Below, one piece after another: positions 1 through 5,422 of a stretch of DNA of 10,141 bases. Below the pieces are notes generated by a model. That model worked only from the letters and a program-made list of their open reading frames with translations, made no database searches and was not told the DNA's origin. This DNA is from CAMYJH01 sp041589735 (GTDB taxonomy: Bacteria; Pseudomonadota; Gammaproteobacteria; HK1). Within the stretch, counting starts at the first letter, position 1. The number at the start of each line of letters is the position of its first letter. The stretch spans positions 1-10,141 of the forward strand of contig JBFHVA010000130.1 in the NCBI GenBank assembly GCA_041589735.1. The letters run 5' to 3'. The position numbers were made by a program, and so were the translations under genes.

Positions 1-1110
1 CCGGCAGCGCCGGGCAGCCCCCGTCACCTGACCGTGGTGCGCTACGGAAAGCCCGATGCCCGCCCCAAGGCCTATCTGCAGGCGGCGCTGCACGCCGACG
101 AGATCCCTGGTCTTTTGGTACTGCACCACCTTCGAATGCTGATGGATAACGCCGCGGCTCGGGGTGAGATCAGCGGGCAGGTCGTTATCAATCCTTACGC
201 GAATCCCATCGGACTGGCGCAAAACGTCAATGGAAAGTTGCTCGGTCGTTACGCTTTGAGCGGCGCCGGCAATTTCAACCGGCAGTATCCCGACGTGGTC
301 GAGGCGGTGGCGACCAAGGTGTCGCACAAGTTGGGTGACGACGCCGCTGCCAACGTTGCTGCCATCCGCCGCGCCGTTAACGAGGTGCTGGACGCGCGGG
401 CGCCGGTGGAAGACACCGATCACCTCCGGCTCACTTTGATGCGGCTCGCCGCCGACGCCGATATCGTGCTCGATCTGCACTGTGACGAGGAAGCGCTGCT
501 GCACCTCTACATGGGCACGCCGCTGTGGCCCGCGGGCTCCGATCTGAGCGCGCAGCTGGGCAGCCGCGTCACCCTGCTGGCGGCGAGGTCCGGGGGCAAC
601 CCCTTCGACGAGGCGGTGGGCGGATTCTGGTGGGAGCTGGCGGAACGTTTTCCGCAACAACCTATTCCTCCCGCCTGCCTGTCCGCCACCGTGGAGCTTC
701 GGGGTGAGGCCGACGTGAGCGACGACCTCGCCCGGGCCGATGCGGAAAATCTGCTGAATTTCTTGAGGCGCCGGCGAGTGCTCTCGGGGGACCCGGGCCT
801 GCTTCCGCAGCCGGTTTCGGACGCGACGCCGCTGGAAGGGGTCGACATCGTGCGCGCGCCGACCTCGGGCGTGGTGAGCTACACCCGGGCTTTGGGCGAA
901 CGAGTGTCTAGTGGAGATGTTGTGGCGGTGATGGTGGACCCCGCGGCGGAAGATCCCAAAACCGCCCGCAGCGAGGTACGAACCGTTGCAAGCGGACTGC
1001 TGTTCACGCGACGAATCACCCGCTTTGCCCGCGCCGGCGACGTGCTGGTCAAGGTGGCCGGCGCCACGCCTCTGGCTGAGCGCATCGGCGGCTCATTGCT
1101 AACCGATTGA
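1..1110 (+). CDS. Succinylglutamate desuccinylase/aspartoacylase family protein (AotO-like), 5' partial
   Basis: This is a zinc-dependent amidohydrolase-like protein of the AstE/AspA branch of the M14 carboxypeptidase fold. Family members remove acyl groups from N-acyl amino acids. The frame is open from base 1, and the first codons already read as family sequence (PGSPRHLTVVRYG), so the true start lies outside the window, probably only a short way upstream. The GTG at 34 is therefore unlikely to be the start. Counting codons from base 1, zinc ligands are H31 and E34 in LHADEIPG and H160 in DLHCDEE. N93-R94 in NFNR fits the substrate-binding arginine region, and E232 in TVELRG fits the catalytic glutamate. 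The last ~90 residues (APTSGVVSY onward) form the beta-barrel, biotinyl-like C-terminal domain. It stands first in an amino-acid ABC transporter operon, as AotO accompanies AotJQMP in Pseudomonas. The exact substrate is not evident. I infer a cytoplasmic enzyme acting on an imported or related acyl amino acid. Confidence 0.9.
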   Translation, partial: PAAPGSPRHLTVVRYGKPDARPKAYLQAALHADEIPGLLVLHHLRMLMDNAAARGEISGQVVINPYANPIGLAQNVNGKLLGRYALSGAGNFNRQYPDVVEAVATKVSHKLGDDAAANVAAIRRAVNEVLDARAPVEDTDHLRLTLMRLAADADIVLDLHCDEEALLHLYMGTPLWPAGSDLSAQLGSRVTLLAARSGGNPFDEAVGGFWWELAERFPQQPIPPACLSATVELRGEADVSDDLARADAENLLNFLRRRRVLSGDPGLLPQPVSDATPLEGVDIVRAPTSGVVSYTRALGERVSSGDVVAVMVDPAAEDPKTARSEVRTVASGLLFTRRITRFARAGDVLVKVAGATPLAERIGGSLLTD

Positions 1111-1124
1111 GATCAGTCAATCGG
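1103..1124 (+). promoter_or_regulatory. Intercistronic hairpin over the hydrolase stop codon
   Basis: CCGATTGA (1103-1110) and TCAATCGG (1117-1124) form a perfect 8-bp stem around a 6-nt loop, GATCAG. The left arm contains the TGA stop of the desuccinylase-family gene. No T-run follows, so it is not a standard intrinsic terminator. It could act as an mRNA 3'-end stabiliser or as a partial attenuator before the ATPase gene. The function is inferred; only the pairing is seen. Confidence 0.5.
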
Positions 1125-1160
1125 CGACCTGATTTGCCGGCATTGCAGCTGTTTGCTTCC

Positions 1161-1192
1161 GGGGTCGATCCCGTCTAACGTATCCCGACCCC
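1161..1192 (+). promoter_or_regulatory. Inverted repeat upstream of the ABC ATPase gene
   Basis: GGGGTCG (1161-1167) and CGACCCC (1186-1192) are 7-bp inverted arms separated by 18 bases. They lie in the 107-base gap before the ATPase gene and end about 12 bases before its ribosome binding site. It may be an RNA stem or an operator. A weak promoter-like pair (TTGCTT at 1153, TAACGT at 1176, 17-base spacer) overlaps it, matching only about half of the consensus positions, so I do not call a promoter. Confidence 0.3.
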
Positions 1193-1217
1193 TGGATTGA
1201 CCCGGAAGATCTTCGCA

Positions 1218-1988
1218 GTGGCAGAACCCGCGCTAGTCGTAGAGAACATCCACAAAAGCTTCGGCAATGTCGACGTGCTCAAAGGGATTTCGCTGGTCGC
1301 CCGCGAGCACGAGGTGGTCTCCATACTGGGAAGCAGCGGCTCAGGAAAAAGTACTTTCCTTCGCTGCATCAATCTTCTGGAGACCCCCAACTCGGGCAAG
1401 GTCTACGTCCACGGTGAGCTGATTCGAATGCGTGAGCGCGGGGGGCGGGAGGCGGTCCCGGAAGATCGCCAGCAGGTGGAACGCATCCGCTCCAAGCTCG
1501 GCATGGTGTTTCAGCAGTTCAATCTGTGGGCGCACATGACCGTGATGCAAAATGTCATCGAAGCGCCGGTTCATGTGCTCAAGGTTCCCAAGGCTGAAGC
1601 CGTAGAAAAGGCCGAGCAGGTGCTGCACAAGGTCGGCATGTATGAGCGCAAGGACTACTACCCCGCGCATTTATCCGGTGGACAGCAACAACGGGCCGCA
1701 ATTGCCCGCGCTTTGGCGATGGAACCGGAGCTGATGTTGTTCGACGAGCCGACCTCGGCACTCGATCCAGAGCTTGTGGGCGAGGTCCTCAAAGTCATGC
1801 GCAGCTTGGCCGAGGAGGGCCGTACCATGCTGGTCGTCACCCACGAGATGGGGTTCGCCAAGGACGTTTCCAATCACGTCATATTCCTGCACCAAGGACT
1901 GGTCGAGGAGTCTGGTTCCCCGGACCAGGTTTTCACCCAGCCCAGGTCCAAACGCTTCCGGCAGTTTCTGGCCGGCACGCTTAAGTGA
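1218..1988 (+). CDS. Polar/basic amino-acid ABC transporter, ATP-binding protein (HisP/AotP/OccP family)
   Basis: This is the ATPase that powers an amino-acid importer, working as a dimer on the cytoplasmic face of the permease pair. With a GTG start at 1218 it is 256 residues, close to the usual size of HisP. The motifs are all intact: Walker A GSSGSGKST (38-46), Q-loop MVFQQFNLW, signature LSGGQQQR, Walker B LMLFDEPTSALDP, and the switch histidine in VTHEMGF. The insert between Walker A and the Q-loop (VHGELIRMRERGG onward) is typical of the HisP group. The GTG at 1218 is preferred because GGAAG at 1204-1208 sits 9 bases upstream. A TTG at 1197 would add seven residues but has no good ribosome site. 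It lies 107 bases after the hydrolase gene and 55 before the receptor gene. Family assignment is very secure. The substrate (arginine, ornithine, lysine, histidine or an opine) cannot be read from this subunit. Confidence 0.95.
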   Translation: MAEPALVVENIHKSFGNVDVLKGISLVAREHEVVSILGSSGSGKSTFLRCINLLETPNSGKVYVHGELIRMRERGGREAVPEDRQQVERIRSKLGMVFQQFNLWAHMTVMQNVIEAPVHVLKVPKAEAVEKAEQVLHKVGMYERKDYYPAHLSGGQQQRAAIARALAMEPELMLFDEPTSALDPELVGEVLKVMRSLAEEGRTMLVVTHEMGFAKDVSNHVIFLHQGLVEESGSPDQVFTQPRSKRFRQFLAGTLK

Positions 1989-2043
1989 GCTTGTCGCCGG
2001 GGCGAATAGTTTAAAAATCGACAGATAGAGAGGAGACTGAAAA

Positions 2044-2826
2044 ATGAAAAGACTGTTAAGCATCTTGGTCGTCGCTGCCGCCGTGGCGCTGAGCGCTGCC
2101 AGCGTCGACGCGAAGGAATGGAAGAAAGTCCGGATCGGCGTTGAGGGCGCCTATCCGCCGTTCAGCTATGTGGACCCCGATGGCAAGCTGGCCGGATTCG
2201 ACATCGATATTGCCAACGCGCTCTGCGCACAGATTGGGGCCGAGTGCACGATGGTTCAGCAGGACTGGGACGGTATCATCCCCGCGCTGCTGGCGCGCAA
2301 GTACGACGCCATCATTGCCTCGATGTCCATTACCGAAGAGCGCAAGAAGAAGGTCGCCTTCACCAACAAGTATTACAACACGCCGGCCAAGTTCGCGCGT
2401 AAGAGGGGATCGGGCATCGAGATATCAAGAGCCGGACTCAAAGGCAAGACGGTCGCGGTGCAGCGGGCGACCACCCACGACAACTTCATCACCGGTGAGT
2501 TCGGCGACTCGGTGAACATCAAGCGTTACGCCACCCAGGACGAGGCTTATCTCGACGCCGTGTCAGGACGAGTGGACCTGCTGCTGGCCGATTCGGTGGC
2601 CATGGACGACGGCTTTTTAAGAACCGATAAGGGCAAGGACTGGGAGTTCGTCGGTCCCGACTACTCTGACCCCAAGTACTTCGGTGAAGGCGCCGGCATT
2701 GCAGTTCGAAAGCAGGATAAAGAACTCGTTGCCAAGCTCAACAAGGCGATTAAGGAAATTCGCGCCAACGGCACCTACGACGCCATTGCGAAGAAGTACT
2801 TCGACTTCAACGTTTACGGCGAGTAA
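2044..2826 (+). CDS. Periplasmic amino-acid-binding protein (HisJ/ArgT/AotJ family)
   Basis: This is the soluble receptor that captures the amino acid in the periplasm and delivers it to the permeases. The 260-residue protein starts with a signal peptide (MKRLLSILVVAAAVALSAAS, cleavage probably after VDA near residue 23). The SBP_bac_3 fold follows, with the signature GFDIDIANALC at 51-61. Residues matching HisJ ligand contacts are the SMSITEER segment (93-100, with R100 as carboxylate clamp) and D183 in LLADS (alpha-amino contact). C61 and C68 keep the spacing of the HisJ disulfide. The C-terminus, KKYFDFNVYGE, is almost identical to that of HisJ. QDWDGIIPAL (73-82) resembles arginine/ornithine/octopine receptors more than HisJ, so a basic amino acid is the likely ligand, by inference. 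AGGAG at 2031-2035 sits 8 bases before ATG and should support high expression. A large hairpin follows the gene, as expected where a receptor is made in excess over the permeases. Confidence 0.94.
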   Translation: MKRLLSILVVAAAVALSAASVDAKEWKKVRIGVEGAYPPFSYVDPDGKLAGFDIDIANALCAQIGAECTMVQQDWDGIIPALLARKYDAIIASMSITEERKKKVAFTNKYYNTPAKFARKRGSGIEISRAGLKGKTVAVQRATTHDNFITGEFGDSVNIKRYATQDEAYLDAVSGRVDLLLADSVAMDDGFLRTDKGKDWEFVGPDYSDPKYFGEGAGIAVRKQDKELVAKLNKAIKEIRANGTYDAIAKKYFDFNVYGE

Positions 2827-2848
2827 CTGAGGCTACGTAAACTCAGCA

Positions 2849-2883
2849 GCGCGCGCCGCGGCTAAAAAAGTCGCGGCGCGCGT
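2849..2883 (+). promoter_or_regulatory. Strong GC-rich hairpin between receptor and first permease gene
   Basis: CGCGCGCCGCG (2850-2860) pairs perfectly with CGCGGCGCGCG (2872-2882). The stem extends inward through G-U, C-G and U-A pairs to a five-A loop (2864-2868), giving about 14 pairs. It is followed by TCGCGCTTCGG with no T-run, so readthrough into the permease gene is expected. In receptor-transporter operons such structures protect the receptor mRNA from 3' exonucleases and lower distal expression. That role is inferred here from position and stability. Confidence 0.7.
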
Positions 2884-2905
2884 CGCGCTTCGGAGGCGGC
2901 AGCCG

Positions 2906-3631
2906 ATGCTGGATCTTCACGGCTACTTTCCCTTCATCCTGAAGGGCATGGTCCTCACGGTGGAGGTCGCGTTGCTGTCTCTGCTTATCTCCCTGATTCT
3001 GGGTTTTGTCGGCGCGCTGGCAAAGCTGTCCAAGTCACGTATTGCCAACACCATCGCTGCCCTGTACACGACGATAATTCGCGGGGTTCCGGACCTGGTG
3101 CTGATGATGATCATCTTCTTCGGCGGCCAGCTTCTGGTGAACGACATCGGTTACAAGCTTGCCGAGTTCAGCGAGGCCCAGGGCCTGCCGTTCAATCTCG
3201 GCTGGGACTACATCGACATCAGCCCCTTCATTGCCGGAGTGGCCACCATCGGTTTCATTTTCGGCGCCTACATGACAGAGACCTTCCGCGGCGCCATCCT
3301 GTCGGTGCCGCAGGGGGAGATCGAAGCCGGATATGCATTCGGCATGACGCCGGCGCAGGTATTTTTTCGCATCACCCTGCCGGCCTGTGTGCGCCACGCG
3401 CTTCCCGGTTTCGGCAACAACTGGCTGGTGCTGGCCAAGACCACGGCGCTGGTTTCGGTGATTGGTCTTCAGGATATGGTCTTCAACGCCGGCCAGGCGG
3501 GCGGCGCCACGCGCCAGCCGTTTACCTTTTTCCTGGTCGTTGCGCTTCTGTTCCTGGTAATAACCGGGGTCTCCGACGTCGGGATGCGCTGGTTGAACAA
3601 GCGCTACAGCGCCGGCGTGAGAAGGGCCTGA
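2906..3631 (+). CDS. Amino-acid ABC transporter permease (HisQ/AotQ family)
   Basis: This is one half of the inner-membrane channel of the amino-acid importer. The 241-residue protein has hydrophobic segments at about 15-38, 55-75, 107-125, 175-193 and 206-226, matching the five-helix layout of HisQ-type subunits. The EAA loop that docks on the ATPase is EIEAGYAFGMTPAQVF (138-153), followed by FRITLP. FRGAILSVPQGEIEAG is a typical HisQ/ArtQ stretch, and TTIIRGVPDLVLM matches the conserved RG-P-L region near the second helix. GGAGG at 2892-2896, 9 bases before ATG, fixes the start. The gene ends at 3631 and the second permease begins 3 bases later, so the two are translationally close and probably made in equal amounts. 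Family and role are secure; the substrate is not determined by this subunit. Confidence 0.94.
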   Translation: MLDLHGYFPFILKGMVLTVEVALLSLLISLILGFVGALAKLSKSRIANTIAALYTTIIRGVPDLVLMMIIFFGGQLLVNDIGYKLAEFSEAQGLPFNLGWDYIDISPFIAGVATIGFIFGAYMTETFRGAILSVPQGEIEAGYAFGMTPAQVFFRITLPACVRHALPGFGNNWLVLAKTTALVSVIGLQDMVFNAGQAGGATRQPFTFFLVVALLFLVITGVSDVGMRWLNKRYSAGVRRA

Positions 3632-3634
3632 AGG

Positions 3635-4381
3635 GTGGACATCCAGGTTATCATCGAAAACCTGCCGCTTTACTTCAGCGGGCTGTGGGTAACGATTCAG
3701 CTCGTCGCCATGGCCTTGACGTGCGGCTTGATCCTCGCGATTCCGATGGCGCTGGCCGCGAGCGCGCGAAATATTTTCGTTGCGTTCTTGCCCAAAGCCT
3801 ACATCTACTTCTTCCGCGGCACGCCGCTGCTGGTGCAGATGTACATTCTCTATTACGGCATGGCGCAGTTCGAGGGGGTGCGGGAAAGCTTCATCTGGGT
3901 GGTTTTCCAGGAAGCGTACTGGTGCGCGCTGATCGCTTTCAGCCTCAATACCGCCGCCTATACCGCGGAAATTTTGCGCGGCGCCATCGAGCAGACCGCT
4001 TTCGGAGAAATCGAGGCGGCCAAGGCCTGCGGCATGTCGAAGCCGACCATGTATCGCCGGATTATTCTGCCCGGCGCCTTCCGGCGCGCGCTGCCGGCTT
4101 ACGGCAACGAGGTGATCTTCATGCTTCACGGGAGCGCGATCGCCGGCGTTATCACTATCGTCGATCTGTTCGGCGCCGCGCGCATCGTTAACTCGCGCCA
4201 CTTCGTGCCCTTTGAGTCCTTTATTGCCGCCGGGTTTTTCTACCTCTGCGTCACCTTCATGATTGTGTGGCTGTTCAAGATCTGGGAAGCACACTGGCAC
4301 GCACACTTGCATCGCAGGGAAACCGATAAAGTGGACCAAGGCGCGACCGTCGAGCCGTCGGCGGATGGCGTACCGGATTGA
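3635..4381 (+). CDS. Amino-acid ABC transporter permease (HisM/AotM family)
   Basis: This is the second channel subunit, pairing with the preceding permease to form the HisQM-type heterodimer. It is 248 residues with a GTG start at 3635, three bases after the upstream stop codon. GAAGGG at 3621-3626 provides a ribosome site within the end of the previous gene. The EAA loop is EIEAAKACGMSKPTMY (125-140), followed by RRIILP. FFRGTPLLVQMYILYYG (59-75) is the conserved second-helix region of HisM/OccM proteins. Hydrophobic segments are at about 15-41, 50-75, 95-112, 160-180 and 197-215. After the last membrane helix the chain carries four alternating histidines in HWHAHLH (220-226) and then an acidic, flexible tail to residue 248. 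The tail looks like a lineage-specific extension. A hairpin and T-rich stretch follow, so this is probably the last gene of the operon. Confidence 0.94.
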   Translation: MDIQVIIENLPLYFSGLWVTIQLVAMALTCGLILAIPMALAASARNIFVAFLPKAYIYFFRGTPLLVQMYILYYGMAQFEGVRESFIWVVFQEAYWCALIAFSLNTAAYTAEILRGAIEQTAFGEIEAAKACGMSKPTMYRRIILPGAFRRALPAYGNEVIFMLHGSAIAGVITIVDLFGAARIVNSRHFVPFESFIAAGFFYLCVTFMIVWLFKIWEAHWHAHLHRRETDKVDQGATVEPSADGVPD

Positions 4382-4396
4382 TCCCTTTTTCAGCGC

Positions 4397-4498
4397 CGAA
4401 TTCGATTCGAAATAACGAGCCCCGAAGCAGCTCCGGGCTCGCTTGCGTTCTACCCTGATTTTTTTATTTTCTCGAGTTTAAAGCTCGAGTCGAATTCG
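4397..4498. repeat. 14-nt inverted repeat pair enclosing the operon terminator
   Basis: The left arm, CGAATTCGATTCGA (4397-4410), pairs with the right arm, TCGAGTCGAATTCG (4485-4498), at 13 of 14 positions, with the remaining pair a G-T wobble. Each arm also contains the self-complementary octamer CGAATTCG. The pair brackets a 7-bp hairpin (4416-4441) and a T-rich tract. A separate CTCGAG/CTCGAG stem (4471-4476 with 4484-4489) overlaps the right arm and would compete with the long pairing. I see no coding sequence or known mobile element here. Confidence 0.55.
4416..4470 (+). terminator. Probable transcription terminator of the transporter operon
   Basis: CGAGCCC (4416-4422) pairs with GGGCTCG (4435-4441) around a 12-base loop. 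A T-rich tract (TTTTTTTATTTT, about 4459-4470) follows, but 17 bases after the stem, so it is not a textbook intrinsic terminator. Read on the minus strand the same stem is followed by TTATTTCG, so it may also stop transcription arriving from the lipoprotein gene. The position between converging genes supports a terminator role. Confidence 0.5.
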
Positions 4499-4529
4499 TG
4501 CCTGATTTCGAGCGCCCGAATTGCTGCGT

Positions 4530-4571
4530 CTCAGCCGGTCTGCCCGCAATATCTGCCGGTCGCGGGCTGAG
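4530..4571. other. Stem-forming stretch just beyond the lipoprotein gene
   Basis: CTCAGCC (4530-4536) and GGCTGAG (4565-4571) are 7-bp inverted arms. Inside them, GCCCGC (4542-4547) and GCGGGC (4562-4567) form a competing stem, and GCCGGTC occurs twice. It lies 13 bases beyond the stop codon of the minus-strand lipoprotein gene, so it could shape that mRNA's 3' end. No T-run follows on the minus strand. Confidence 0.25.
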
Positions 4572-4583
4572 CAACGACCTGTA

Positions 4584-5192
4584 TCAAGGGATAAAGATTT
4601 TTTTCATCTTTCGGTTGTCGTTTTCGGTTCCCCGGCTGCGCTGGTCCAGCCCCACCAGTTTCAGTTTCTTGAAGATGTCCTGCGCTTCGGGTGTCATTCG
4701 CTCGAAATTGCGGTCCACGTAGCGAACCAGGCCTCCGATTTCTCCCTGAGACAGAATCAGCGCGTCCACGCGATTATTGGTCGCCAGGTGGTCGACCTTC
4801 AGTCCCAGGCCGAGCGCGGCTTCGCGGATGTATAGAACCGTCAGCTCAGGTTGCTCCAGGTTCCCGTTTTCGTTGGCGTCGTACTGTGGAAGCACGGGTC
4901 GCAATGCGCCGTAGGTCACCTGCGCGATCTCCACCTTGTTAAATGGAAAGCCCGTGGTGAACACACCCGACTGAGTCGCGTACCCGGGGAATGCTTGCTG
5001 AAAACCGATTTTGTTGCCGTCCGCGAGAGCCAGCTGAACGTCGCGCGCGTGGGCGAGCGCGACCTCGCCGGTATAACAGCAAGGCGGTATCGGCTCCGTG
5101 GTGGACGCGCATGAAGCGAGCGTGGTCAGAAGCAGAGCGCCGATAACTGAACGGGCACCAGTTCCGAATGAGGACGAGTGTAAAGCCGACAT
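4584..5192 (-). CDS. Putative outer-membrane lipoprotein with one EF-hand loop, function unknown
   Basis: I do not recognise a named family. With ATG at 5192 the protein is 202 residues. AAGGA lies 6 bases upstream of that ATG, while an in-frame start at 5225 adds 11 residues that do not look like a signal peptide. A lipoprotein signal peptide runs to the lipobox LASC, making C28 the likely lipidated residue. Alanine at +2 favours sorting to the outer membrane. A Cys-Cys pair follows at 38-39. Residues 105-116, DANENGNLEQPE, fit the canonical 12-residue EF-hand loop, with D1, N3, N5, G6, L8 and E12 in place, so calcium binding is plausible. The flanking segments VEIAQVTYGALRPVLPQY and LTVLYIREAALGLG could be the E and F helices. 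A second acidic segment with ILSQGEIGGLVRYVDRN may be a degenerate partner hand. The C-terminus is lysine-rich. It is divergent from a secreted protein that also has calcium-type loops. Confidence 0.75.
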   Translation of the reverse strand: MSALHSSSFGTGARSVIGALLLTTLASCASTTEPIPPCCYTGEVALAHARDVQLALADGNKIGFQQAFPGYATQSGVFTTGFPFNKVEIAQVTYGALRPVLPQYDANENGNLEQPELTVLYIREAALGLGLKVDHLATNNRVDALILSQGEIGGLVRYVDRNFERMTPEAQDIFKKLKLVGLDQRSRGTENDNRKMKKIFIP

Positions 5193-5422
5193 GGCAAATC
5201 CTTTTGTTTGGCGATGTAACAACAATTGCTTTGACTCGCGCGCAGGTCCAAGGGTTCCAGCCAGGCGTGATCTCGGTCAAATCCACGGCCATTTATGAAT
5301 CAATATGCGGCGGGTGGGCGATGCGAGGGGCCCGGCCGCACGCAGATGAGTGAATTCTTCCGAGGCGGGCCTTGCGCCGATCGTCTAGGCTTTTCGTGAG
5401 AGTTCTAGCGAGGTCAGCTTTC
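5193..5422. other. Divergent intergenic region between two envelope-protein genes
   Basis: These 230 bases separate the minus-strand lipoprotein start from the plus-strand secreted-protein start and must hold or precede both promoters. The stretch 5285-5310 is relatively AT-rich (ATTTATGAATCAATATG), and sequences such as TTGACT (5231) and, on the minus strand, TTGACC (5280-5275) resemble -35 elements. None is paired with a convincing -10 box at 16-18 bases. I call no promoter and see no RNA gene or repeat. Confidence 0.4.

Noticed and set aside
34..36. GTG as the start of the desuccinylase-family gene
   Set aside because: The frame is open to base 1 and upstream codons already encode family-like sequence, so the gene runs off the window edge.
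1197..1217. TTG start giving seven extra residues on the ABC ATPase
   Set aside because: It lacks a ribosome site, while GTG at 1218 has GGAAG at good spacing and gives the usual protein length.
3035..4339. A 434-codon open frame on the minus strand across both permease genes
   Set aside because: It lies antisense to two well-supported permeases, its translation is rich in R, G, H, Q and E with no recognisable motif, and long antisense frames are expected in GC-rich codon-biased DNA.
5193..5225. Longer N-terminus (start at 5225) for the EF-hand lipoprotein
   Set aside because: The extra residues spoil the signal peptide layout, and the inner ATG at 5192 has AAGGA six bases upstream.
5372..5422. 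TTG start adding 17 residues to the secreted FG-GAP-like protein
   Set aside because: The added segment is arginine-rich and would push the signal peptide inward; ATG at 5423 has a GAGG ribosome site.
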